Positions 25,154 through 33,134 of a DNA stretch of 33,134 nt are shown here, in pieces; positions within the stretch are counted from its first letter, which is position 1, and each line of letters begins with the position of its first letter. The position numbers were made by a program, and so were the translations under genes. The stretch is from JAGTVB01 sp964624765. Its GTDB lineage: Bacteria > Pseudomonadota > Gammaproteobacteria > HK1. Under the pieces are notes generated by a model. The model had not been told where the DNA came from. It saw only the letters and a program-made list of their open reading frames with translations, and searched no databases. The stretch spans positions 1 through 33,134 of the forward strand of contig CAZUZO010000019.1 in assembly GCA_964624765.1 (NCBI GenBank). The letters are read 5' to 3'.

Positions 25154-25176
25154 AACATGCATTGATGATACACGTT
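25154..25176 (+). promoter_or_regulatory. Putative NsrR-binding site
   Basis: The 23-bp dyad from AACATGCATT to ACACGTT aligns with the NsrR consensus (two 11-bp inverted halves). The first half matches perfectly apart from the last base, and the second half matches partly. It lies 58 bp upstream of nsrR, so autoregulation by NO is expected. A further ACTT/AAGT pair extends the symmetry on both sides. Confidence 0.7.
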
Positions 25177-25233
25177 AAGTGACGAGCAGGGGTACGCGAG
25201 GTTTGTAAAGAAGGGAACGCGGGGTACGGCACC

Positions 25234-25689
25234 ATGCGGTTGACAGTCTACACCGATTACGCGTTGCGGGTGCTGATCTATGTCGCCCTCAAACCCACGG
25301 CGGTGGCGACCATCAACGAGATTGCGCAAAGCTATGGCATCTCTCGCAATCATTTGATGAAGGTTGTGCACCGACTCGGGATGCTCGGTTATCTCGAGAC
25401 GCTGAGAGGCAAGAATGGTGGCATTCGCCTTGCCCGAGCACCCTCGGAAATCAACCTCGGGGAGGTTGTGCGAGATACCGAGGAAGACATGGCGTTGGTG
25501 GAATGTTTCCAGCCACTCTCGGGGAACTGCCGTATCCAGCCCGAATGTGTGCTGCGTAACGCGATTCAACAGGCCTTGAGCGCGTTCATGCAGGTGCTAG
25601 ACGGATACACGCTGGCCCACTTGATAAAACCCAACCGGAATCTCGCGGCACGGCTGGCGATACCGGTGCCGGATTCCCCCCGCCGGTGA
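25234..25689 (+). CDS. nsrR: Nitric-oxide-sensing repressor NsrR (Rrf2 family)
   Basis: A 151-residue Rrf2-type regulator. It has a winged helix-turn-helix (TINEIAQSYGISRNHLMKVV) and a GGIRLAR wing. Three cysteines, Cys91, Cys99 and Cys105, lie in the arrangement ECFQPLSGNC then PEC known to hold the NsrR [4Fe-4S] cluster. NO destroys the cluster and relieves repression. Start ATG 25234; its ribosome site is weak. Downstream genes (DNR-like regulator, nnrS) fit a nitric-oxide response module. Confidence 0.92.
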   Translation: MRLTVYTDYALRVLIYVALKPTAVATINEIAQSYGISRNHLMKVVHRLGMLGYLETLRGKNGGIRLARAPSEINLGEVVRDTEEDMALVECFQPLSGNCRIQPECVLRNAIQQALSAFMQVLDGYTLAHLIKPNRNLAARLAIPVPDSPRR

Positions 25690-25766
25690 CCCACGGCGGT
25701 TTCGGGAACAGTGACGTTTCTCGACTGGCGATGGCGCGACGCTCGCGAGATTGAGGGGGGACTGAC

Positions 25767-26546
25767 GTGGACACATGCAGAGGGTGTAGAGGCAGGCAGA
25801 TCGAGTCCCGCCAACGGGGCCCATTATCGCCACGCGGCTCTGCAACCTCCACAGCGGACAGCGACGCCGGGTTCGACGTCGGCGAGCTTCAGCGGATCTA
25901 CCTTTTTGCGGGTCTGGATGCTGAGCAATTGCAAGCTATTTTCAGAACCATGCGCGTGCTCCACCTGGAGGAAGGGGAACGTCTTTTCGATATCGGACAA
26001 GCGGCCACCCGCTACTTCTATGTGTGCCTAGGCCAGATCAAGTTGTTCCGGAACTCACCCGATGGTGGCGAAAAGGTCATCGAGATTATTCGCGCTGGAG
26101 AGACCTTCGCTGAGGCGGCCATGTTCATGAAGCGATGCCGTTATCCGGTCAGTGCCGAAGCGATCACTAACGCCACCGCTCTGGCATTTGAAAGCAAGAC
26201 CATGATGGACCTTCTAAAAGGCTCCATCGATACCTGTTTTCGAATGATGGCCAAAATGGCTATGCGGCTACGCCAACAGCTGGACGACATCGATGTCCTG
26301 ACGCTGCACAATGCTACCTTTCGTCTCGTTTCCTTCTTGCTACAGCAGGTTCCCCAGGGTGTGGTGGAGTCTCCCGAAATCCAGCTCGATACCCCGAAAC
26401 ACATCATCGCATCCCGGTTGTCGATCCAGCCGGAGACTTTTTCACGTACCCTGGCGAAGCTGAGTAGACAGGGACTCATCGAGGTCCAGGGGCAAAGCAT
26501 CGTGTTACAAGATATCGCCGGCCTGCGTCACCTTGTCGAGCTCTGA
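25767..26546 (+). CDS. Crp/Fnr-family regulator, DNR-like (NO-responsive)
   Basis: A 259-residue regulator. The cyclic-nucleotide-binding-like sensor (about residues 40-160) contains the FAEAAMFM segment typical of DNR/NnrR. A C-terminal HTH follows (KHIIASRLSIQPETFSRTL). DNR proteins sense NO through heme and activate denitrification genes. The first 37 residues are an unusual extension with the motif CRGCRG. The start is GTG 25767 after a GGGGGG stretch; no later in-frame start is evident before the conserved part. Its TGA stop (26544-26546) overlaps the left end of a family A repeat. Confidence 0.82.
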   Translation: MDTCRGCRGRQIESRQRGPLSPRGSATSTADSDAGFDVGELQRIYLFAGLDAEQLQAIFRTMRVLHLEEGERLFDIGQAATRYFYVCLGQIKLFRNSPDGGEKVIEIIRAGETFAEAAMFMKRCRYPVSAEAITNATALAFESKTMMDLLKGSIDTCFRMMAKMAMRLRQQLDDIDVLTLHNATFRLVSFLLQQVPQGVVESPEIQLDTPKHIIASRLSIQPETFSRTLAKLSRQGLIEVQGQSIVLQDIAGLRHLVEL

Positions 26547-26689
26547 GCTTGTGAAAAAACCGTCGCGAGCGGGGCCGAGAGCCAGGCGGATGGCGCGAAG
26601 CCGAGAGACCTATCAAGTCGATATGCGAGGAGCGAGCACCGCCCAACGCCGCTATTATCGGGAAGCGCAGCCAGTTTACTCACAGCCTC
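26545..26689 (+). mobile_element. MITE, repeat family A, copy 4 (decayed)
   Basis: A full-length copy with the left end GAGCTTGTGAAAAAACC and a decayed right end (CCAGTTTACTCACAGCCTC). The right side carries TGA (26690-26692); the left duplication is unclear because the TGA stop of the regulator gene overlaps the element end. It separates the DNR-like gene from nnrS. Confidence 0.75.
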
Positions 26690-26702
26690 TGAGGTCACAC
26701 CA

Positions 26703-27899
26703 TTGAATAGCCTCGGTGCTCAAGATAACCGCCAATCGGCAAGCAGGGCGGCACCGGCTTTGTTGCTACTCGGCTTCCGGCCTTTTTTCCTTTTGGCCAC
26801 CAGCTTCGCCGTGCTTCAACTCGTGTTCTGGCTTATGGTGTACACTGGCGGTTATCAGCTCATTACCTACTATGATCGGGCGGCGGTGTGGCATGGCCAT
26901 GAAATGATCTTTGGCTACGCCGTCGCGGTCATCGCAGGGTTTCTGCTCACCGCCGTTCCCAATTGGACGGGGCTCTCAACACCCGCAGGAAAGCCTTTAG
27001 CAGCGCTGGCGACGTTGTGGGTTGCTGGGCGGATCCTGCCTTTTTTTCCAGACAATGCGCCTCATTGGTTCATCGCCATCGTGGATATCGCCTTCCTGCC
27101 AGTGCTCATAGCGGTGCTCGCCATTCCGTTGCTGCAGGCTCGGCAGCCGCGCAATCTCGTTTTCTTGTTACTCCTGGGTGCATTGATGTTGGCCAATGTG
27201 CTGATTCACCTGGATATTCTTGGGGGTTTTCCGGGGACGGCAAGGCCGGGAATGTATCTGGCCGTCAATCTGATCCTGTTGCTTATCGTCATCATCGGCG
27301 GGCGCGTTATTCCTTTTTTTGCCGAGCGGGCACTTGCCGGCTTGAAAACAAAAGGCTGGCCTGCCGTCGAAGCCGCCGCCTTTGGAAGTTTGACGCTACT
27401 CATGGTAGCGGAGCTGGCGTGGTCTCATCCGCTGGTCATTGGCGTACTCGGCACGGTCGCCGCCTTAAGTCATGGCGCTCGATTGAGCGGGTGGTACAGC
27501 CGGCGCATCTGGAGCGTGCCCCTCTTATGGGTGCTCTATCTCGGCTACGGGTGGCTGGTGCTGGGAATGGCTCTAAAAGCACTTCCTATGCTGGGGATCA
27601 CGACCCTCGTCCCTCTGCATGCTTTGACGGTCGGGTGTATCGGCGTGCTGACGCTGGGCATGATGGCGCGGGTGGCATTGGGGCATACGGGCAGGGTGCT
27701 GCGGGCCGCAAAACCGGTGGTAGTCGCTTTCGTCTTGATCAATGTGGCGGCGCTGGCTCGTGGGTTCCTTCCCATCGCTTTTCCCGGCTGGTATCTGCAG
27801 TGGGTTGCGGTATCGGGAGTGCTCTGGATTCTAGCGTTCTCGATATTTACGTATTGGTACGCGCCGATCTTGTTGGCACCGCGCTTGGACGCCCGCTAA
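26703..27899 (+). CDS. nnrS: NnrS family heme/copper membrane protein
   Basis: A 398-residue protein with about twelve membrane helices. Family marks are the N-terminal LLLGFRPFFLLA, the WHGHEMIFGYAVAVIAGFLL segment with its conserved His residues and the GGRVIPFF motif. NnrS binds heme and copper and protects against nitrosative stress; it is regulated by NO-responsive factors in several bacteria. The start is TTG 26703, the only suitable codon upstream of the conserved block. A GAGGT ribosome site (26691-26695) straddles the border of the family A repeat. Confidence 0.9.
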   Translation: MNSLGAQDNRQSASRAAPALLLLGFRPFFLLATSFAVLQLVFWLMVYTGGYQLITYYDRAAVWHGHEMIFGYAVAVIAGFLLTAVPNWTGLSTPAGKPLAALATLWVAGRILPFFPDNAPHWFIAIVDIAFLPVLIAVLAIPLLQARQPRNLVFLLLLGALMLANVLIHLDILGGFPGTARPGMYLAVNLILLLIVIIGGRVIPFFAERALAGLKTKGWPAVEAAAFGSLTLLMVAELAWSHPLVIGVLGTVAALSHGARLSGWYSRRIWSVPLLWVLYLGYGWLVLGMALKALPMLGITTLVPLHALTVGCIGVLTLGMMARVALGHTGRVLRAAKPVVVAFVLINVAALARGFLPIAFPGWYLQWVAVSGVLWILAFSIFTYWYAPILLAPRLDAR

Positions 27900-28541
27900 A
27901 TTGTCGGAGAGCTTTTCTGCCTCGTCCATATAGTGTGTTGTCAGCAACACGGCACCGCCTTTGGACTTGAACATGTCCACGATCTCCCAGACCTGTCGCC
28001 GAGCGTGCGGATCGAGGCCGGTGGTGGGCTCATCCAGAAACAAGATCTGGGGGGCCCCGATCAGAGCGCAGCCAAGAGCAAGCCTTTGGCGCTGACCTCC
28101 CGAAAGGTCGACGGTACGGGCTTGACGCTTCGCCCGTAACCCGATGAGATCGAGGATCCGCTCGGGGTCGCTGCCCTGGTCATAGAACGAGCGAAATGTT
28201 CGGAGGATTTCCATGACCGTTAGCTTGTCGGGCAGCCGCGTTTCTTGCAGCTGGACTCCCAGTTGCTGGCGTAGTGCTCGTGCCCGCTCCGGTCCAACCC
28301 AGGTCTGTCCGAGAATACATATTTCGCCTGCATCGGGCGGCGTCAAGCCCTCCAGCATCTCGATGGTGGTGGTCTTGCCGGCACCGTTAGGACCGAGCAG
28401 CCCGACGCATGCTCCTCGGGACACCTCGAGGTCGACCGCATCCACAGCGAGGAGATTGCCGAAACGCTTCGTCAGTCCACGGCCGCTGATGGCGGCGCCG
28501 AACTCACGTGTTGAGCTGCGGGTATTGACCGGTCTATCCTC
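27900..28541 (-). pseudogene. ABC transporter ATPase, truncated at both ends
   Basis: The core of an ABC ATPase of the drug/Na+ exporter type. It has a leading GLTKRFGNLLAVDAVDLEV, Walker A GPNGAGKTTT, signature LSGGQRQRLALG, Walker B ILFLDEPTTGLDP and the H-loop LLTTHYMDEAEKLSD. After KLSD the gene breaks off exactly at the nnrS stop, and the frame runs into nnrS sequence. At the 5' end the frame opens after a TAG at 28542-28544, but no ATG, GTG or TTG is present upstream of GTG 28445, which is inside the conserved region. A ribosome-site-like GGAGGA lies at the expected place, so the start codon seems lost. No permease gene remains. Confidence 0.75.
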
Positions 28542-28631
28542 CTAAGTACGGTAACATGGCTTGAGCCGCGGGTCCTGACGGAGAGGTGGTGAAAAGCAGC
28601 CGACGGATAATCGCCTTCACACGGACTGACA

Positions 28632-29951
28632 ATGTTATCGACAGCACTGCACAAACTCTCGGAACAAGCGCTCCAAGTGCTGAAGCAGCATGTTCGCCAG
28701 CCTTTGTTTCGGACGATGTTGGTGCGGAGGTCGCGTCCCACTGTTCAGCGATTAGAGTATGACCGGGGACACATCTCATTGGTTCTGAAGCCTCATTTTG
28801 TCGAGCGCTCGGAATGGCCCCTCACGGACCAGTACCGTTTCGTCAATCAGGCGATCAAGCCTCTGAGCAGTTACTCCTATTGCCTCGCTACGCTCGAAAA
28901 ATCATTTGGCATCGGCCGAGAGCACATTGAGCCGCGTCTGACCCGTTATCTTCAAGTTCTGGTGGCGACCTACTTTGATGAGCAAGACAACTCCATCGTT
29001 ACGCCGTTCTGTCAGCGGTTTTTGCAGGACCTCGAAGGAGTGCCGATTCGTTGGGTGATCAAAGGAGCCATTCGAGGCGTGATATTGGAAACCGAACAGT
29101 TCCGGTTTGGCAAGTATCTTCTGCGTCGACCGGTGGCAGAGGACTTTGAGGTTGAACAGGCGGTTGAAGATGGCGCGGCCCATCCGTTGCAGGTCTATCC
29201 CCCTTCCGCTTTTCTAGAGTTCGAGACCCGCGCGCCTGACCACCATGGGGTGCGCCGGGAGTATTCAGGGATCCTGAATCTCTTGCGCCTATTTCGTATC
29301 GGGTCGATACGCTCGGTGGCACTGGTGTCGAAGCCCGATTCCATTATTCAGTCCCCCGGGACTCTCTATTCGTTCGGTGCGGCGCCTGCACCCTATGGTT
29401 ACAGCCTCAGGGCGGCCGACCAAACCCCTCTCGGCCGCTTTCTTGAAAACCACCTGTTTTGTGTCGCGCGGCTCGACACGGCAGAAGATATCGATGCTGA
29501 ACACGCATTTCTTTGCTTGGCTTACAAGACCTATACGCTAGCCTTGCTCGACCATGGCCACGCTGAATCGGGACTTCTCTTGGCCCTTGCCTGCCTGGAA
29601 GGATTGTTGCTGAGGCACAGGGAACGCAGCGAGGTTGGCGCTGCACGGCCACTCGGCAGACGACTCAAAAGTCTCTTGCTCGCCTGCGGTGCACTGCCAG
29701 ACTCTGTTGAGGGCTCGCTGCAGCAAGCCTATGACGTGCGCAAGGTACGTGGGCGTTCACCGGCGCCAGGAGACGTCGCGCCACGTTCCCTAACGCGACT
29801 TTCCCGCACCGTTTTGAACTATGTGCGGATCGCGTTGGTCGCTTTCGCCCATACAGCTGACAGCGTCACGCATGACCGCTTCATCGAAATCCTCGATGGC
29901 GGCAGCGGTGCGGCAAAACGTCTACTGAAAAACACCGATGTCCCGCTCTAA
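28632..29951 (+). CDS. HEPN-like domain protein of unknown function
   Basis: A 439-residue soluble protein. Residues about 290-405 follow the Apea-type HEPN pattern: a helical pair with ALACLEGLLLRHRERSE, then RRLKSLLLACGALP and the region AYDVRKVRGRS. In active HEPN ribonucleases an RxxxxH motif lies here; the His is replaced by Arg373, so nuclease activity is doubtful. The N-terminal 280 residues resemble nothing I recognise. HEPN proteins are common in anti-phage and toxin systems. No membrane segment. The start ATG 28632 lacks a clear ribosome site. The TAA stop (29949-29951) is one target copy of the family B repeat that follows. Confidence 0.6.
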   Translation: MLSTALHKLSEQALQVLKQHVRQPLFRTMLVRRSRPTVQRLEYDRGHISLVLKPHFVERSEWPLTDQYRFVNQAIKPLSSYSYCLATLEKSFGIGREHIEPRLTRYLQVLVATYFDEQDNSIVTPFCQRFLQDLEGVPIRWVIKGAIRGVILETEQFRFGKYLLRRPVAEDFEVEQAVEDGAAHPLQVYPPSAFLEFETRAPDHHGVRREYSGILNLLRLFRIGSIRSVALVSKPDSIIQSPGTLYSFGAAPAPYGYSLRAADQTPLGRFLENHLFCVARLDTAEDIDAEHAFLCLAYKTYTLALLDHGHAESGLLLALACLEGLLLRHRERSEVGAARPLGRRLKSLLLACGALPDSVEGSLQQAYDVRKVRGRSPAPGDVAPRSLTRLSRTVLNYVRIALVAFAHTADSVTHDRFIEILDGGSGAAKRLLKNTDVPL

Positions 29952-30169
29952 GAAGCTGTTCTAGAAACTACTGCGCTTGCCTGAGCGCGTTGCGCAGCGG
30001 CTCGCTACCCTCATGTACTCCCTTGTACACTGCGGTGGTGACTCGCCCCATCCCTGGGGGGCTCGCCCCTTCGGGGCCAGCTTAACGCTGTTCAAAATCG
30101 TTCCGGACGATTTTGTCGCTGCTGAGCGCCTTGCTCTGCCGGCGCTCGTGACATTTTTAGAGCAGCTTC
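29952..30169 (+). mobile_element. MITE, repeat family B (complete copy)
   Basis: 218 bp with inverted ends GAAGCTGTTCTAGAAA and TTTTTAGAGCAGCTTC. Direct TAA copies flank both sides (29949-29951 and 30170-30172), the left one being the HEPN gene stop codon. The core includes the palindrome around CGTTCCGGACG. No coding content of its own. Confidence 0.8.
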
Positions 30170-30172
30170 TAA

Positions 30173-30569
30173 GAGGGTGTTCTAAAACCCCGGCGGGTTC
30201 GGTCGGCACGCGATCGAGGGGACGCAACAAAGTTGGCCTACCGTTCGCGTTTGACCGATTGCGGTGCTCGGGTTTTCTTGTTATGCTGCATCGCACCAGA
30301 TAGTCCACACGAGATCCCCCACCGTGGGAGCGTGGCATTGCCCCTCAGGAAAGTGCGGCGTCCCAACTCCTCCAGAGACGCTGCAATTTGCTGCAAGACA
30401 ACCAGGAACCGCCCTTCCTCTTAAGGTACTTTGGGTTTGCGAGTTGGCCGGTGCGCTGGCAAAACCGAAGGCTATTTACTTTTTCATTTTTGTTCTCAGA
30501 CCAACATGGCTAGTCAGCATGGGTGCGCCCTCAGCCTTTGAGGGTTAAGCGAACGCAAGGGAGATAATC
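30173..30569. other. Intergenic region before the glycosyltransferase
   Basis: 397 bp with no recognisable gene. Just past the family B element there is a GGGTGTTCTAAAACCCC segment that can form a short hairpin. The stretch up to about 30310 looks like a fragment of a further repeat or insertion sequence, but I cannot identify it. A good ribosome site (AAGGGAG) for the next gene lies at 30557-30563. Confidence 0.3.
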
Positions 30570-31739
30570 ATGCGCGTTGGGATATTTTCTGCAGAATCAC
30601 TTCATTCGATCACAACCGGTGGTCTCGGTGTGCACGTGACCGAGCTGGCCGCAGGGCTTGAGCGACGCGGCCACGAGATGCACGTCATCACCCGCCGCAG
30701 CGAAGGCCAGAACGACTATGATCTCATCGACGGGGTACACTACCACCGCGTTGATCATGGACTGAGCGAAAACTTTGTCGAGTGCATGGATTTCATGTGC
30801 AAGACCATCGCCCACCGGTTTCACGAAGTCACATCCATGATCGGCAAGTTTGAGCTGGTGCACGCCCACGACTGGCTCACGGCCAATGCCATGAAATACG
30901 TCATGGACGGCTTTGGCACGCCTGGGGTACTGACCATGCATTCCACGGAGTATGGCCGCGATGGGAATGTATTTTTTGATGGTTTCGCCCGGTGGATTCG
31001 GGATGCCGAAGCGTCGGGGTGTCATAACGCGACGACCATCATTTCCGTCAGCCATTTTCTCGCCGATGAGGTTCGGCGCATCTACCAGGTGCCCGACGGC
31101 AAGATCCATGTGATCCCTAATGGGATCTCCTACCATGCTTTCGATGGGTACGTAGATCCGGCGGAAGTGAAGGGCCGTTACGGCATCGGCCCCATGGCGC
31201 CGACGGTGTTTTCGCCAGGGCGCATGACGCTGCAAAAAGGCTTCGATCTGCTGGTCGAAGCGGTCCCTCTGGTGCTGGGTTACTATCCCGAGACCAAGTT
31301 TATCATCGGCGGGGCGGGACCAGAGCGCGACCATGTCATTCGTAAAGCCCACGAGATCGGGGTAGCGGGGTCGATCGTGTTTTTGGAGAATGTACCGCGC
31401 TGGCAATACATCGACCTCATGCGGGCGGCGGATATCGTGGCGTTACCGAGCGTCAACGAGCCTTTCGGGCTGGTGGCCTTGGAGGCCTGGGCGGCGGGCA
31501 AACCGGTGGTGGCCACTCTTTCCGGCGGCCCCCGGGAATTCATCTGGCACGACGTCAACGGGTTCTTGGTGGATACCAATCCCGGCGGCCTGGCCCACGG
31601 CATCGGCTCGCTGCTCGCCGACCACGACCATTGCCGAGCACTCGGCGCCAACGGGCGCAAGGCTGTGGAAGAAAAATATAACTGGGACACCATCGCTGGC
31701 TATACCGAAGGGGTTTATCATCTGGCCCTCAACGGCTAG
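30570..31739 (+). CDS. GT4-family glycosyltransferase (glycogen-synthase-like)
   Basis: A 389-residue GT-B fold glycosyltransferase. The N-domain has a Gly-rich loop TTGGLGVHVTELAAGLERRG and the HAHDWLTANAMKYV segment. The C-domain has the donor-binding motif NEPFGLVALEAWAAGKPVVA with its E-x7-E pair. This is typical of GT4 enzymes, including archaeal-type glycogen synthases and GlgM-like enzymes; its acceptor cannot be read from sequence. ATG follows AAGGGAG, a good ribosome site. A glgC-like gene lies 10 kb upstream, so a glycogen or glucan role is plausible but unproven. Confidence 0.83.
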   Translation: MRVGIFSAESLHSITTGGLGVHVTELAAGLERRGHEMHVITRRSEGQNDYDLIDGVHYHRVDHGLSENFVECMDFMCKTIAHRFHEVTSMIGKFELVHAHDWLTANAMKYVMDGFGTPGVLTMHSTEYGRDGNVFFDGFARWIRDAEASGCHNATTIISVSHFLADEVRRIYQVPDGKIHVIPNGISYHAFDGYVDPAEVKGRYGIGPMAPTVFSPGRMTLQKGFDLLVEAVPLVLGYYPETKFIIGGAGPERDHVIRKAHEIGVAGSIVFLENVPRWQYIDLMRAADIVALPSVNEPFGLVALEAWAAGKPVVATLSGGPREFIWHDVNGFLVDTNPGGLAHGIGSLLADHDHCRALGANGRKAVEEKYNWDTIAGYTEGVYHLALNG

Positions 31740-32022
31740 CGAACCGACGAGCCATCGCTTTGCCCGCTGGGGCGCTGGGCGACTGGAGCTCCTGACCGGT
31801 GACTGGAGCCACTGCGGCGTGCCGTGGTGGCTCTGCCTAGGGCAGGAGTTTCGGTGTCATGCCTGCATCACTCTGTTGCCGGTTTCCCAGGCAGGGGAGA
31901 TCAGTAAAGCCCCTTTGCCTTCCCAGTGGGAACGGAAGGGGAGGGAGTCCGTGGCAGATTTACGGAAGGCACCCCACACACCTGGAGTCGTCAGAGGGTG
32001 AGGGCAGCAAACGCTACCGCGC

Positions 32023-32052
32023 AGAAAAAACCAACCGGGGGCCTTCGGTTTT
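32023..32052 (-). terminator. Rho-independent terminator of the DUF457-like gene
   Basis: Read on the minus strand, an AACCG/CGGTT hairpin (32046-32050 with 32033-32037) lies directly after the gene's stop. It has a GC-rich loop and is followed by GGTTTTTT (32025-32032), a typical poly-U tail. It could also act weakly in the other direction. Confidence 0.65.
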
Positions 32053-32939
32053 CAGCGCCGCTTTGATCTGGCTTGAGGGTGCCTGACTCGAAAAGCCCCC
32101 ACCCCCAAGGCGGCAGCTAGAATTGCCAACCCGACGTAAGACGGGATCTCTCGGCTCGACCCTGAGTGGACGTGAAGCTGCTCGACGACGATGACGTTGT
32201 CGGCAGCGAGGGTCCCTTGTAGGGAAACGGGACCGTCCACCTCCGCTACCTCTTGGTCAAGCACATAGGCTTTCCGATTCCAGGGTCTAAGCTCGCCGTC
32301 GTAACGTTCGCGGTCGAAAGCGACAGCCTGCCCCAGCAACTCTTCCTTGAGCGTCTTGGCGTGCTGCAGGTCGGCCTCGTAGGCCGAAGGCACCAGGGCT
32401 AGGGGCAGGATCAGGTAAAGGATCAGCAACCCCACGGCAATGGGCCAACGTTGCCACAGCAGTTCCAGCCTGTCCCAGAGCCCATGTCGCCATACCCACG
32501 CCACGAAAAGCAGGCCCAAGCCCGTCAACAGCAGATAGAATAACGGCTGTTCAGGCCAAAAGAATCCGACATTCCAAAGCGTCCAGGAGAACGGCGCCAG
32601 GATCAAGACGCCATTTCCCCACTTGGTTTCGCAGGCGTCCAATAATAGGTGCGCGAGGGTGTTAAAGCCTAGCAGAAGGAACAGGCTGCGGGGATGGCGC
32701 GTCAGGGCGGCGCACGCGGCACACAACACGAGCGAAACTAGCAGCGAGCTCTGGGCGAAAAAATACAAACGCAGGCTATAGGGATCAACACCCGTTAAGG
32801 CGCCTCTCGCCAGGCGCTGCAGGATCCAAGGTAGGTCAGGAATGACGCATCCTATCATGACCCAGCGCGGGTCGACGTTACCGAAGAGCAGGCGGGATGC
32901 CGGCCCTTGGAGCGCATAATGGGCGAGGGTATGGGGCAT
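32052..32939 (-). CDS. Membrane-bound metal-dependent hydrolase-like protein (DUF457/YdjM type)
   Basis: A 295-residue protein with about six membrane helices. The opening MPHTLAHYAL, the segment GCVIPDLPWI and HLLLDACETKWGNGVL (His and Asp metal-site candidates) match the DUF457/YdjM pattern. The C-terminal half has a hydrophilic domain and a last membrane helix. Enzymatic function is not established for the family. Start ATG 32939 has AGGAG-like purines upstream on its strand. A terminator follows its stop. Confidence 0.65.
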   Translation of the reverse strand: MPHTLAHYALQGPASRLLFGNVDPRWVMIGCVIPDLPWILQRLARGALTGVDPYSLRLYFFAQSSLLVSLVLCAACAALTRHPRSLFLLLGFNTLAHLLLDACETKWGNGVLILAPFSWTLWNVGFFWPEQPLFYLLLTGLGLLFVAWVWRHGLWDRLELLWQRWPIAVGLLILYLILPLALVPSAYEADLQHAKTLKEELLGQAVAFDRERYDGELRPWNRKAYVLDQEVAEVDGPVSLQGTLAADNVIVVEQLHVHSGSSREIPSYVGLAILAAALGVGAFRVRHPQARSKRR

Positions 32940-33050
32940 TGGGATCGTTCTGAGGAGCTTTACTCATTCATCTTAAGAATTAGGGAACCGAGCTCGACTC
33001 GCCGTGGCCATCAAGCACTTTACCTCGCACCCACTTGGCCGCACGACTCA

Positions 33051-33134
33051 GAGCTTGTGAAAAAACCTGTTGCGCGACCCGATAGCGGCGTTGGGCGGTG
33101 CTCGCTCCTCGCCTATCTATCTGATATGTCTCGT
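33051..33134 (-). mobile_element. MITE, repeat family A, copy 5 (reversed, cut by window end)
   Basis: The first 84 bp of a family A copy in reverse orientation, with the terminus GAGCTTGTGAAAAAACC directly at 33051. TCA (33048-33050), the complement of TGA, precedes it, as predicted for this family. The other end is outside the window. Confidence 0.8.

Noticed and set aside
24988..25155. Small open frame starting MSMDNLTGAINGCLDL just before the NsrR site
   Set aside because: It has a ribosome-site-like GAGAGGA, but after about 20 residues the composition becomes Arg/Ser/His-rich and a strong hairpin (25055-25091) crosses it. It may be a gene remnant; not enough to call a gene.
30172..30310. 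Possible insertion-sequence fragment with GGGTGTTCTAAAACCCC at one edge
   Set aside because: No transposase motif or second end could be identified; recorded only as intergenic sequence.
1..33134. CRISPR array
   Set aside because: The recurring sequences are dispersed with terminal inverted repeats and target duplications, not regularly spaced short direct repeats.

Overview
The window reads like a GC-rich gammaproteobacterial chromosome. The clues are a six-family envelope and ion gene set, a ptsP gene followed by a TauE/SafE relic, a PpsR-type regulatory protein, a DNR/NsrR/NnrS nitric-oxide set, and a TonB/ExbB/ExbD iron-uptake locus. I cannot name the genus. There are no rRNA or tRNA genes, no CRISPR array and no intact transposase gene. 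Small non-autonomous repeats are unusually dense, and several genes next to them are broken. Layout: 1-1000 holds the end of a repeat (family B), an encapsulated-ferritin-like gene on the minus strand and a small hypothetical gene. 1107-6662 is a complete seven-gene Mrp-type Na+/H+ antiporter operon (mrpA-G) whose genes overlap by a few bases. Its mrpE gene carries an in-frame 144-bp insertion of repeat family A. 6914-12655 is an iron-transport island: a secreted protein of unknown function, a minus-strand exbB-exbD-exbD-tonB operon and a divergent FecA-like TonB-dependent receptor. Two Fur-box-like sites lie between the divergent units. 13019-16687 holds a P2-type cation ATPase, a fluoride riboswitch, crcB and a DUF190 gene. 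16680-21268 holds a TauE/SafE 3' relic, ptsP, a 3'-truncated glgC and ppsR. 21719-24914 holds a carboxymuconolactone-decarboxylase-like protein, a hotdog (MaoC-like)-SDR fusion, a cytochrome c5 lipoprotein and a small thioredoxin-like protein. 25154-27899 is a nitric-oxide module: NsrR box, nsrR, a DNR-like Crp/Fnr regulator and nnrS. 27900-28541 is an ABC-ATPase pseudogene. 28632-29951 is a HEPN-like protein. 30570-31739 is a GT4 glycosyltransferase. 32052-32939 is a DUF457/YdjM-like membrane protein with its own terminator. The most striking structural signal is a set of small repeats. Family A is a 141-bp element with 17-bp terminal inverted repeats (TIRs) and TGA target duplications. Family B is a 218-bp element with similar-length TIRs and a TAA duplication. 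Both behave like MITEs (miniature inverted-repeat transposable elements) using a 3-bp TNA target. TGA and TAA are also stop codons, and several copies sit exactly at gene ends (mrpD, the CMD-like gene, the HEPN gene; approximately the Crp/Fnr gene). In mrpE the insertion is 144 bp (element plus duplication), which adds 48 codons without breaking the frame. A third repeat family (C) replaces the 3' end of glgC.
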